Below the pieces are notes generated by a model that saw only the letters and a list, made by a program, of their open reading frames with translations, did no database searches and was not told the DNA's origin. DNA of 18,178 nt from Cytidiella melzeri. Lineage: Eukaryota > Basidiomycota > Agaricomycetes > Polyporales > Irpicaceae. Where the stretch lies: contig JABYQR010000586.1 of the NCBI GenBank assembly GCA_022592445.1, forward strand, positions 1 through 18,178. Direction: 5' to 3'. Shown here in pieces: positions 10,128-18,178 of the stretch. The first letter of the stretch is position 1; each line of letters opens with the position of its first letter. Made by a program: the position numbers and the translations under genes.

Positions 10128-12393
10128 ATGGCCTTGACGGCAATGTCTCCATCGACACTCCCTCACGAAGCTGTGTGGGATGAAGCAATTGTTCCAGCCC
10201 TTCGAAAACGTACGTGAATATTTCCTCCTCCGGTCACACGTTGACTGAGAGTGAACGACAAAGGGCTCGAGAATGAAAGCTACACACTATCGAAGCGAAT
10301 GTCAGCCGCCTCCATGACTTCGAATGAGGACCTCGTACAAAGCAGCTTCTCCTCCAACGCGTCGTATCTTCCAAAGGACAAGCCTACTTTGCCATCGTAC
10401 CAAGCACAGAAACCGAGTGCGATTCCTCGTCCAAGCCTGCAGCAGTCACGGCCGATGGAAACATCCACATCTTCCAACGGAAGGAGTTCACGCTCAGGCT
10501 CGTTTCAACGCAGCCGTACTCTTTCCCAGCCTTTTATGCTTGACAGGCCAGCTACGAACGGCGCCATACATGCTCTAGACCAGCCATCGCGGTCCGCCTC
10601 GCCCATGGTGGTAGCCAAGTCTACGCGAATACCCGTTTCTCGTGCTAGGACAGGCAGTGTCTCAAGCAACAAGCAACCTTCTCTCAATAGTAGTGCGAGC
10701 ATCATCAGGTCAGAAAGCAGAAACGGGACGAGCAGGGCGAACGGACTACCTTATCAGTCTTACGCTGACGCCACGCCGGATCTATGGCCAGTAAATGAGC
10801 ACCAACAGCCTTCGTCAGTCACTTCGCGCGCTACGCTGCGCACACCACGATCCCAAGTTTCCGAGTTGGTGAACGAGCAGCCACCCTTCAACCAAAACTC
10901 AGTTTCGTCGCGCGGTGGATATGACACTAGTGACGAGCCGCGGATGTCCACGGAGTCAGAGGAGCGGCCGTTCGAGCATTGGTACCGGGGGGACGTGTCT
11001 CGAAACGGTGGTGTGGGTGAGTTGCGCGTTGCAAGGCGGCAGGAGATGCTTGATATCGCCAACTACGGTCATTCTTTGCGGCAAGCCTCATCCCGGACAG
11101 CTATGGACAGATCGCGGTCGAATTCTAGAGGGCGGGACCTTAAGGGAACGCATTTAACCCACCGATCACGCGCAGAGAGCTTGGGCGCAAGGGAGAGTAT
11201 CTATATTGATGATGATGATCGGATACGGAATGGAAGTATGGTGTTTGACGAACGTCCACCTACTGACCTGGAGAGCGACGGGGATGATTATGATGGGCTA
11301 GACATGGACTACTATACGGAGGCTGGCTATGAGCGGGAAGAGAATTTTGAAGATGAAGAGGTATATTCACCACCAGCCAAACACCTCGACCGCAGCGACA
11401 CTCCCTCTACCCTTGTTGAGCCGTCAAAATCTGCAAATACCAACTTCAAAAGCCGAATACCTACCCCAACTCCACGCCAATTTTCCGAGTCCTCGCGGGC
11501 GGAGACGCCGACACAAAGCCCTGCCATGTCTGCAGAACAATCTACGCCGAAAAGCAAGGCACCATCTCAACAACTTAATGTCCCCGTTGCTCAGGCCCCA
11601 ACAAATAAGAGAAGAGCGAAGAGTCCTGCATCCGCCGCATCTTCCACGAAGAAGTCGCGTAACAAATCACCCGCTAAACCGCAGCCTAGGAAGAGGGATG
11701 AAGTACGGGCATCTGTAGCGCAGTACCCGACACCCGAGGGAGACGATCTCGCGAATGCCATTCCGACATGGACGCAGCCTGCACCACCACCTTCAGGCAA
11801 CTGGGACGACGTGAGCCCGGCTCTACTTGGAGCAAGTTCTGTACTGATACCATAGTTTTATTACTTGACGAACAGGCTGTGTTGCCAGTGGTAGCTCGGA
11901 AAAAGGGACTAGAAGGTCAATATGTACATGTTGACGGTAGTCCGAAACCTCCGAAACCACGGGAGACAATACCAGAACCAGTGCGTGCATTTGGTTTCGT
12001 TGAAATAATCACATATCCTGATTTTGCTGCGCTAAATTCATCTAGGCTCCCGGTACTTTTGGGTTCAAATATCGCTCATCGCGGAATTCGACTCCAGTGA
12101 AGAACATTTCTATGGATGAATTTGGTCAAAGATCACAGCCAATCCCTGTCGAGAAGGAGGAGTCTCGACCGTCCGACAGCGAGACGCTGGCTACTACAAT
12201 GCCACCACAACCCCCGACACCTTGGACGTCATACGGCGAACCAGGGAGGGATTCCCCTGCTCCTTTTGCGCATTATTCTCCGACTCCTGTTCCTCAGATA
12301 GAGATCACTCGGCCATCCAACGACGCGGCGAAGGTCAGTGTGCAAGCCAAGGAAGAGGATGGCGCAGGTTGCTGCAAATGTGTCATTATGTGA
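10128..12393 (+). CDS. Ser/Pro-rich protein with C-terminal CaaX prenylation signal (4 exons, 693 aa)
   Basis: Exons are 10128-10209, 10264-11810, 11876-11980 and 12046-12393, joining in frame to 693 codons plus TGA. Introns are GT-AG (54, 65 and 65 nt). The N terminus (HEAVWDEAIVPALRKRLENES) looks like a short conserved helix. Residues of about 45-330 are Ser/Arg-rich low complexity. An acidic stretch (LESDGDDYDG...NFEDEEV) lies near 360-395 and a Lys/Arg/Pro-rich, NLS-like stretch (NKRRAKSPA...KKSRNKSPAKPQPRKRDE) near 476-508. Residues 544-600 form an ordered-looking block (VLPVVARKKGLEGQYVHVDG, then APGTFGFKYR). The protein ends CCKCVIM: a CaaX box with Met last, which farnesyltransferase prefers, with two Cys upstream that could be palmitoylated. 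It is therefore probably a lipid-anchored peripheral membrane protein. I do not recognise a named family and give no function. It is divergent from the kinase, so co-regulation is possible. Confidence 0.85.
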
Positions 12394-13075
12394 CCATACC
12401 ACAGGCTACGATTTATATTTCATTCGCAACGTCGTGACACTGACTCCCTATCCTCTCGCTTTCACTTTGGATTTCTTTGCTCACTGGTGGTCATATTTAC
12501 ATGGAAGACTCACACATCATTGTATTTGCACGTGCATTTATTTCTTGCGCTTCCGCCTCAGTCACCGGTTCTTCTTCTAGTTCACCATTGCTACAGCTTT
12601 TGTTTCTCTCGTTCGCTTGGCTTCGTGAATGTCGTATTTGTGTAACAACTGTTGCAATAGCAAGTTTTTCATCGGTTCTCGTAAGTCGGCTATACCTCTT
12701 CGTCTGCTAGTATTCATACCCTAGTTATCTCATGCGTCGAATCACGTCTATAATCCTGAATCACTCGCAAATAGTTGCCACGACAATCGAGAACCGCAAT
12801 CTAGGTCATGTTCTTAGGAAGATACATGGCCAGGAAAAGTAGAGCTCGAAGTAGGTATGCCGTTACGCAATGTTCGACCAACAGATCCTGGCAGACACTG
12901 GCTGGATCTACCCGCGGACCCCTCACACACTGCACGTTGCACTGCACTTTAGCCCCGAATTCCCTTGAAGGATATCGCGCGAGTTTCACGAAATAATGCT
13001 TTAAACAACTGTTTTCATCTCCACACAATACCAATGTTATATTCATAAAATTGATTTTTATGCAATAAGCATGCA
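12394..13075. other. Intergenic region, 3' flank of the CaaX gene
   Basis: Pyrimidine-rich sequence follows the stop codon to about 12720, then sequence without a supported gene. The open frames here on both strands are short, hydrophobic or Cys-rich translations of T/C-rich DNA and have no recognisable motif. No RNA gene was seen. Confidence 0.5.
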
Positions 13076-13819
13076 CTAATCAAAGATACCGAGAATGATG
13101 CCCCATACTGCGAGCCAGGCGAGAGCGCTGTTGGGAGAGATGTCGCCTTGCAGGATCCGATATAGACATTATGGTGGCAAATATGATCAACATGAGTTCT
13201 TTTCCGTCTGCGCATTGCGAGTTTCGCAATGGATTAGGGACGGGTGTGGGAAGTGAGACGTACAGAATGCTTTGCGGCCAAAATAGTCTGCAGAGAAGCC
13301 GAAACCCAATTGACCGATGACACTGCCGATGTTGGCTCCTGCCTTCATGGATCTTTGAATACCTGCGGGCAGGGAATGGCCGCCATAGAGACGGTATTGC
13401 AACATTGTTGCAACAGGCTGTTTGTGATCTGCAAATCCAAACAAAAGCATGTCACAGGAAGATACAGCGATTTGCACTGATGATGCAAAGATCATATGCT
13501 GCATGCGGGAGACAAAAGTTAGCGTTTGAGTCTTGAACAACGGTGAGAGACAGTGATCCGTCGACGCATGCATTCGGCGTACAGGCATGGAGCATTACAA
13601 GCTCTCGGAACACCACATATGACTAGACTAGAGACATACCGACAAGATAACAGCCAACCTGTAGGCGCAAAGCTGATCAGTCTTGGAATCTCGAAAGGCG
13701 GATTTTTATGGTCATACGACCAGAATGTCCGGTACCGAAACACTCACCCCGGCGATGCCGAGCAGCTTGAGCTCTGCAACGCTCAGAATGAACGGCTGCC
13801 TTGTTCCTCCGTCGAATTT
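13076..13819 (-). pseudogene. Truncated, frameshifted relic of a Pho84-type phosphate:H+ symporter (MFS)
   Basis: Exon-like pieces in transcript order: about 13819-13748 (FILSVAELKLLGIAG), 13658-13640 (VGCYLV), 13498-13478 (AYDLCII), 13428-13264 (PVATMLQYRLYGGHSLPAG, then MKAGANIGSVIGQLGFGFSADYFGRKAF), then about 13204-13085 (YGKELMLIIFATIMSISDP). These match the first transmembrane helices of fungal phosphate transporters, with splice sites still visible between them. Signs of decay: no in-frame start ATG (an in-frame TAA lies just upstream of the first piece); Val replaces Asp in the normal DAYD motif; and one extra A near 13145-13152 shifts the frame, after which the other frame reads GDISPNSALAWLAVWGIILGI and then stops. 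Nothing of the remaining two thirds of a roughly 500-600 aa transporter follows, up to the CaaX gene. It may be a fragment copied from an intact gene elsewhere. Confidence 0.8.
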
Positions 13820-14254
13820 ATAGTCTTACAGCCTTGAATGGTGGTTATTCACTGCGTAGTCGTGTACTGGCTGTTGTTCGACACGACGCTCGGCGAACTC
13901 GGTCGAAGAAAGTCTTGATACGCTCTCACCGCCTTCAATGATATCATTCTCAATTTCCCGCTTGAATCCGTGTCTTGTATACATGTCATCCGTATGTTCC
14001 ATTTCTCTTATTTCTATGTTCGTGTATCCGCCCCCACATCATATCCGCGTACCCACATCACAACTTTCATTCTTAACTCCTTCTCGCGTTCTATATTAGT
14101 TGTCAAAGCGAGATTGTATCGCTGATTATTGGACATCAGATCTATGAACAATGTAGATTAGATATGTAGATAGATAAGATCAGATAGTACATAGCATGTG
14201 ATTCCACCATCCTTATGGTCACACACGATGCGATACTTGCACCATATGGCATCG
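13820..14254. other. Intergenic, AT-rich, no gene seen
   Basis: Contains a short GATA/TAGA-rich low-complexity stretch around 14150-14195 (tagattagatatgtagatag...). No coding frame or RNA gene could be supported. It separates the transporter relic from the Copia-type LTR. Confidence 0.5.
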
Positions 14255-14623
14255 TGTTCCAGTAGTTTCCATGACTGAATAGCAGAAGTACCATGAGGCT
14301 TCTGCATGACTCATATTTCATATACCAAATGTATTGAGCTTACTAAAGGCTCAGTCAGCACCATTCAGTTATGTAGGATGCTTAGTCATCGCTTACATTC
14401 TCTATTCAGTAGTATTAGCAAGCAGGACTGTGCATTACCAATCATTACTCATAGGATTACCAATCCTTACCAATCCTTACTCATATGACATTACTGTAGC
14501 ATTAGTAATCTAGTTACAGACATGTATATATACCGCTCCTAGAGAGCAGAGAAATAATAAGACACTTACTCCCAGAGTTAGTTGACTCTCCTAGTCATCC
14601 CCTACACTCGTAACTTTCAAACA
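14255..14623 (+). mobile_element. Copia-type LTR (about 369 bp), probably the 5' LTR of a degraded element
   Basis: The 3' end is well placed: 'tttcaaaCA' directly abuts a primer-binding site at 14624. The 5' end at 14255 (TGTTCC...) is the nearest upstream TGTT that mirrors the terminal AACA and gives a normal LTR length, so it is less certain. Inside, short AT-rich direct repeats (ttaccaatcc twice near 14456-14476) lie upstream of a TATATATA box at about 14525-14532, followed by a small inverted repeat (gctcctagagagc) and AATAATAA, the usual U3/R order. No second copy of this LTR was found in the window. Confidence 0.65.
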
Positions 14624-14636
14624 GGTTATGAGCCCC
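14624..14636 (+). other. Primer-binding site complementary to the initiator tRNA-Met anticodon arm
   Basis: GGTTATGAGCCCC is the complement of the anticodon stem-loop of eukaryotic initiator tRNA-Met (GGGCTCATAACC, with CAT as anticodon). Copia in Drosophila and fungal Copia-like elements prime reverse transcription from such an internal half-tRNA fragment rather than from the tRNA 3' end. Its position immediately after an LTR ending in CA supports both assignments. Confidence 0.7.
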
Positions 14637-15147
14637 GGCTTCTAACTCTTCTTACCACTCCTCTACTCTGAAACCATCCTCAAGCTCGACACTACACAAC
14701 AGTTACTTCGTGAGTAACGTTTCTTTCTACACATTGTAGGCCACTTTGTAGTAGAAGACCCAGTTGTAGTAGACTAAGCCTCGCCTCTCCTCGCCCATTA
14801 TTCCCATAACTATTTTCTACAGAATTGCCCCTGCTTTCTTACCCCTGGAACACGCGCACAGTCACATCCAATCGGTAGCCTACACCTCATAAGTGTTCTT
14901 GGCTTGTGATTCACTATCAGAATCACGCACCTACTCGGACAAAGCCCAATAAGGTGGCGTCCAGAGGTGATCGAAAGGGTCTTTTGTCTTAGACAATTGG
15001 GAGGCTGTGAAAAGCGGTGAAAGGAGGGAAAGTAGGCGTCACCTTGAGCTCGTGACTCAGGGGACTAAAAGGGAGCTGTGTACGACGCACAGTTAACACC
15101 CTTGGCATTCCCAATTCGTCGGTTTTTGTAGAATTTAGTAGAGGCTT
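14637..15147 (+). other. Degraded Copia leader, then upstream region of the ORF pair
   Basis: The first 60-70 nt after the primer-binding site translate as a Ser-rich stretch (SNSSYHSSTLKPSSSSTL), possibly the start of a gag, but the frame closes quickly and no gag, protease, integrase or reverse transcriptase motif follows. From about 14940 the sequence no longer looks element-like. The last 150 nt before 15148 may be the promoter or leader of the following ORFs; no TATA box is evident. Confidence 0.4.
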
Positions 15148-15423
15148 ATGTCGAACTTTGTTACTTTTGGTTTCACGGAGATTTTGTCTCCTGCACATTC
15201 GCATATTAGTTACGCGCACTCTATTTGTTTCACCATTGCTTATCGTTCGGTTGAAGTCGAATTTGGGGATAATTTTCGTGAAGAATCTCTTGTGCAAGAG
15301 TTTTTCTCACAGTTTATTCCTTTCACAGAAATTCCTCGCACACTTCCGAGAATTATTTTCTGGATTGACACCGATAACCGACGAGCACTTCGACCCGCAT
15401 TCCGTTTCACCCACGAATTTTAA
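15148..15423 (+). CDS. Possible 91-aa protein upstream of and 2 nt from the next ORF
   Basis: The frame runs from ATG to TAA and ends 2 nt before the next start (TAAACATG). Codons show the regular purine-first, pyrimidine-third bias expected of coding DNA, and the translation looks like a plausible globular segment (VEVEFGDNFREESLVQEFF, then IIFWIDTDNRRALRP). I recognise no family. It could be an independent protein, a regulatory upstream ORF on the same transcript, or the decayed N-terminal part of a longer protein. I looked for an intron that would join it to the downstream frame (offset by 2 nt) and found no convincing one. Confidence 0.35.
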   Translation: MSNFVTFGFTEILSPAHSHISYAHSICFTIAYRSVEVEFGDNFREESLVQEFFSQFIPFTEIPRTLPRIIFWIDTDNRRALRPAFRFTHEF

Positions 15424-15425
15424 AC

Positions 15426-16790
15426 ATGCCTGCCCGTTGTACCAATGCTATCTTCGAAAGGGCTGAACAGCGTTCCAAGAACTGGGAACAGTTTTTGGAA
15501 AGACGTACTGAGCGAGTTCGCCTGGCCGGAGGTAACACTCTGCAAATTCGACAAATCGAACCAAACCAGCTAAGGTTCGATTATGATCGTGTAGAATCTG
15601 CAACAGACCATCACCATCATACATTCTTCCTCAGTACTATCCCAAACCATCAATGGAATACCGAGGCTAGAGCAGCTCGCCACGCCGATCGAGAGGGGGG
15701 AAATTCGCAAAGCGCACGGTCTAACAATCGTCGCGCCCCTCCTGCCACCTTTGACCGCGAATCCCTTCGCCCACGTCCGCGTCCACAGGAAGCGGTAAAC
15801 CGTATCATTAACAACATCCGCACCTCCGTTCACACAGACATGCGTCAAAGGGGGGACAATACTCCTCGTCTTGCCGAGCTCTACGACGAGCAGCAACGCC
15901 GCCAGACCACCTCTCAGCCCCAAAGGCAGCCGACTGCACCTCGTGGACGAGGTTTCCGCACAAACCACCGCGGACGAGTTCAATTTGAACTGGAGCAAGC
16001 CCGTGCCGCCCGTCGCAGCGAACGGAGCCAGTCTCCACTTCCTCGTCAACCACCTCGCCCACGTACTCCCGCCGTACCCGTTAACGTCGAACAAGATGTA
16101 CCTATGGTTCCGCCGTCACCAGTCACCTCGAGCACCACCATCGTCAAGGAGCCCGTCGAAACCATTGAGGAGTTCTTTGGGGAAGAGCGCCCTGTCGCTC
16201 CAACCACTGAGCTTCATGATGCGAGCTCCTACTGCTTCGAGTGGGACAAATTGACCGGGACTGCGTTGCAAAACGCACAGGACGTCGCCGACAAGATCTG
16301 GAATGGCAAGTTCACCGACGCCGAGCCACACATCATGGATGCAATGTCTTTCATCACGGACAATGGTGTGGTGCTCAAGTCGAACATCGAAGGAGGAGGC
16401 TGTCGCCTGTTCTTTGCGCTTGAAGAGGACCAAATCAAGTCGTACAAATTCATTGCAGCATCAGCTCGTGTTGCGATTATGATGCGACATGGTTTTGTCT
16501 GGTATCGCACGGATGGGGAACGGGAGCCATTCCAGCTCCGACATGATGACTTCCACACTGCTATGCAGGTCGTCCAAGGCAACGACAAGTTCAGCGAGCG
16601 AAAGCTCGTTCAAATCATCGCCTGGCGCCTCAAGCAGAACGACGACTGGACCACAATGTCCGAAGAGGTCAAGGACCAAATTCGAGACTGGTCACAGCCA
16701 GCTGAGGAAGGACAGATCGTCGAGCAGCCGACTGAGGAGAATGAGCTTCTCCAGATGTTGGACAGGATGGTAGCTAGAAATAGCGAGTAA
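15426..16790 (+). CDS. Intronless hypothetical protein, 454 aa, Arg/Pro-rich middle and ordered C-terminal domain
   Basis: A single uninterrupted frame from ATG to TAA, in contrast to the intron-dense genes to the left. The N-terminal 40 residues are basic and helical (RAEQRSKNWEQFLERRTERVRL). About 85-245 is low complexity, rich in Arg, Pro and Gln, with RGRGF/RGR elements that could bind nucleic acid. About 265-420 looks like a folded domain (CFEWDKLTGTAL, ADKIWNGKFTDAEPHIMDAM, FIAASARVAIMMRHGFVWYR, KLVQIIAWRLKQNDDW). The tail is acidic. No zinc knuckle, protease or polymerase motif is visible, so a retroviral-type gag is possible but unproven. It lies between a Copia-type LTR and a chromovirus, and no second copy of that LTR follows it. 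Function unknown; orphan or lineage-specific. Confidence 0.7.
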   Translation: MPARCTNAIFERAEQRSKNWEQFLERRTERVRLAGGNTLQIRQIEPNQLRFDYDRVESATDHHHHTFFLSTIPNHQWNTEARAARHADREGGNSQSARSNNRRAPPATFDRESLRPRPRPQEAVNRIINNIRTSVHTDMRQRGDNTPRLAELYDEQQRRQTTSQPQRQPTAPRGRGFRTNHRGRVQFELEQARAARRSERSQSPLPRQPPRPRTPAVPVNVEQDVPMVPPSPVTSSTTIVKEPVETIEEFFGEERPVAPTTELHDASSYCFEWDKLTGTALQNAQDVADKIWNGKFTDAEPHIMDAMSFITDNGVVLKSNIEGGGCRLFFALEEDQIKSYKFIAASARVAIMMRHGFVWYRTDGEREPFQLRHDDFHTAMQVVQGNDKFSERKLVQIIAWRLKQNDDWTTMSEEVKDQIRDWSQPAEEGQIVEQPTEENELLQMLDRMVARNSE

Positions 16791-16973
16791 ACGGGCGACT
16801 GAAACTTGAGCAATACCGCACATGTAACATATAAAATATCACGATGTGTATTTGTACATTTGTACACGGTCACTTTCAACAAGTTTCTGTAGTTGTACTT
16901 GTAGTACTTTTGTACCACCTTTCCTTCGTCTCTGCCATCTTGTCGAATCGTTAGTAACGCGTCTTATGTTTCC
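16791..16973 (+). other. 3' flank of the 454-aa gene with a TGTAC-rich cluster
   Basis: The motif TTGTAC occurs four times between about 16850 and 16916, including tgtaca-tt-tgtaca. UGUA motifs are recognised in RNA by cleavage factor I and Pumilio proteins, so this may be the poly(A)/3' UTR region of the preceding gene. It ends at the LTR boundary, with a candidate target-site copy TTTCC at 16969-16973. Confidence 0.35.
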
Positions 16974-17664
16974 TGTCACGGAGACGGAGCTCGACGTAAC
17001 AACTAGGGACACGGAGTGGAAGACGACGACGAGGTGGTGGCAGGCGTATAGCACAATGCTCTCACCAGCTATAAACCTTATACAGATATCTAGCCCAGTA
17101 AAGACCAAGAGGTCGAGATGGGGGGCTAGGAGCGTACATGTAGCAGTATATATAGACTTCAGGGACCTGCGCACAGACCATGTCGAGGGCAGGCTTTGCA
17201 AGAAGCCGTGTGAACGAAGAACAAAAGGACTACCTAAAGGAGAACAATAGCTATTGTCTAGACCTTGCCAAGAACTCTACCCGTGAGAGAATCTATCTAA
17301 AAGGGGACCAACTATTGTATTCCATTCCCACACCTGTGAGAACATCCTTCCATAAAGAGAACAATAGGGAAAGAACAATAAGGAGTCCATGTGGACGTCA
17401 TTTATGACATCAAACCCTAGCTATGGGCTGAGCCATGTGTCTGGAGCCATGTGGGCTTACTTAAGCTAAGTCACATGCCAGTGTGACGTAGTAGCAAGTA
17501 ATGTGACCGTGTGGAGCGTCTAAGCCACGTGATACGGGCGCTTAATAGACGTGCACAGGAGTTTATGCAGAGAGAATTGAAACTAGGTTGTAGCCCGGAG
17601 TTTTACAGATAAAAACAAGAGGTAAATTGCGAAAATTAAGGGCTAGTCAGGGCCATCCATGACA
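16974..17664 (-). mobile_element. 3' LTR (691 bp) of a Ty3/gypsy chromovirus
   Basis: On the - strand the LTR runs from TGTCATGG at 17664 to CCGTGACA at 16974, so it has TG...CA ends within a 5-bp terminal inverted repeat (TGTCA/TGACA). A polypurine tract lies directly inside it (17665-17677), and the polyprotein C terminus lies further in. A TATATATA box is at 17147-17154, with U3-like short repeats around 'ctattgttctc' (- strand) at about 17240-17390. The 5-bp flank outside is TTTCC (16969-16973), the expected target-site copy. The 5' LTR is beyond the right edge. Confidence 0.85.
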
Positions 17665-17677
17665 TTACCCCCCTCCT
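17665..17677 (-). other. Polypurine tract of the chromovirus
   Basis: On the - strand this reads AGGAGGGGGGTAA, followed at once by the LTR start TGTCATGG. A G-rich tract in this position primes plus-strand synthesis in LTR retroelements. The short TAA gap between the G run and the TG is common in fungal Ty3/gypsy elements. Confidence 0.8.
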
Positions 17678-17829
17678 AAAATCGAGCGTCCTCGCGAAGC
17701 ATCACTGTGCTGTGGTGATAGAGGTCTTCTACCCGTCTACAGGGATTCAGCAGAATTGCCCCGATTGTCTAGTCAGAAGGATGCTAGGAAGTTTCTCCCC
17801 TTCTGGTGTCGTTGACTCGACGTTACCCG
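17678..17829 (-). other. Non-coding 3' spacer between polyprotein stop and polypurine tract
   Basis: About 150 nt after the polyprotein stop. One frame ends with a short Arg-rich stretch (REDAR) close to the tract, similar in position to the extreme C terminus of related elements, so the stop at 17830 might be a premature stop in a decayed copy. This cannot be decided without the rest of the element. Confidence 0.4.
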
Positions 17830-18178
17830 TCAGTGTGATGTTCTTGAGATATCCAGACCGATGTGTTTGCCTTCATCCCAACTAAGATCGTATGTAGATG
17901 GATAGATCGTGCAAAGGAAAGCGGGGTCGGTCTGGGTATTGAATTCCCGAAAGTGCAAGCGGAGATCCGCGAAGAGTGAAGCTTTGATGACCCGGGGCGC
18001 TCCGGGGTTTGCTTTGTAGAAGTCGTCAATTGCTTCTTGACTATTCTCGAGGTTTTCTACTGGTTCCCAGCTATTGTGTCCGTCTGAGTACCCTTCCCAT
18101 TTGACAAGGAATTGCAATTTCTTCCAACGTCCGTGTAGCCTGCTGTCTAGCACTTTTTCGACGACGTACTGTTCTTCT
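17830..18178 (-). CDS. Ty3/gypsy polyprotein, C-terminal end with chromodomain (5' part outside window)
   Basis: The open frame enters from the right edge and stops at 17830. It begins with a chromodomain: YVVEKVLDSRL, FLVKWEGYSDGHNSWEP, then ENLENSQEAIDDFYKANPG. This is the module fused to the integrase C terminus in chromoviruses, which directs insertion to histone-marked chromatin. All three aromatic-cage positions (Tyr of QYVVEKV, Trp and Tyr of VKWEGY) are present, so it could still bind methylated lysine. The tail after the domain (about 50 residues, ending GLDISRTSH) has no recognised motif. Protease, reverse transcriptase, RNase H and integrase core should lie to the right of the window. 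Confidence 0.9.
   Translation of the reverse strand, partial: EEQYVVEKVLDSRLHGRWKKLQFLVKWEGYSDGHNSWEPVENLENSQEAIDDFYKANPGAPRVIKASLFADLRLHFREFNTQTDPAFLCTIYPSTYDLSWDEGKHIGLDISRTSH

Noticed and set aside
9947..10183. 78-aa hydrophobic frame upstream of the CaaX gene
   Set aside because: It is a translation of a pyrimidine-rich promoter tract and overlaps the well-supported start at 10128.
12477..12710. 77-aa hydrophobic frame after the CaaX gene
   Set aside because: It comes from T/C-rich 3' sequence and has no motif or supporting context.
14255..16973. A complete non-autonomous LTR element carrying the 454-aa ORF
   Set aside because: The Copia-type LTR is not repeated after the ORF, so an LTR-bounded element is not supported within the window.
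16839..17250. Open frames of 120 aa (-) and 134 aa (+) over the LTR boundary
   Set aside because: They cross the outer LTR end at 16974 and are chance frames in LTR and flanking DNA.
1..18178. tRNA genes or CRISPR-like arrays
   Set aside because: TTCGA-type strings were checked but lie in coding exons without a cloverleaf around them, and no regularly spaced repeats were seen.

Overview
The window looks like nuclear DNA from a mushroom-forming basidiomycete (Agaricomycetes; perhaps Polyporales, which is inference only). The real genes are cut by many 46-69 nt introns with fungal splice sites. The F-box proteins have the leucine-rich form common in these fungi. Decayed Copia-type and Ty3/gypsy (chromovirus) LTR retroelements lie at the right end. 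No tRNA, rRNA, CRISPR array or bacterial-type operon was seen.

Layout. (1) 1-4750: a tandem duplication of about 2.38 kb carrying two F-box genes on the + strand (438-2281 and 2818-4668), each with its own copy of the upstream region. A third copy of the unit boundary lies just after the second gene, and the window itself opens at a boundary, so the array probably continues to the left. (2) 5017-9706, - strand: a 19-exon gene that I could assemble completely in frame (1248 aa). It encodes a Cdc7/SepH/Cdc15-type septation (SIN/MEN) protein kinase with an armadillo/HEAT-like C-terminal half. (3) 10128-12393, + strand: divergent from the kinase across a 421-bp shared promoter. It is a 4-exon gene for a 693-aa Ser/Pro-rich protein ending in a Cys-Cys-Lys-CaaX signal, so probably a farnesylated peripheral membrane protein. 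(4) 13076-13819, - strand: a truncated, frameshifted relic of a Pho84-type phosphate transporter that still shows its intron positions. (5) 14255-14636: a Copia-type LTR followed by a primer-binding site complementary to the anticodon arm of initiator tRNA-Met, with little else of the element left. (6) 15148-16790, + strand: an intronless pair of open frames (91 aa and 454 aa) separated by 2 nt. The second is a convincing but unrecognised protein. (7) 16974 to the right edge, - strand: the 3' part of a Ty3/gypsy chromovirus, with a 691-bp LTR, a polypurine tract and the polyprotein C terminus carrying a chromodomain.

How it fits together. The left half is ordinary euchromatin: a recently expanded F-box family next to a conserved cytokinesis kinase and a conserved-looking prenylated protein. 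The right third is a repeat-rich margin in which a transporter fragment, two unrelated LTR elements and an orphan ORF pair lie side by side. The most interesting points are the two GC-AG introns (one has a GT-AG counterpart at the same site in the tandem paralog), the intronless 91/454-aa ORF pair between retroelements, and the CaaX protein divergent from the SIN kinase. I found no defence or biosynthetic system that I could call new with confidence.
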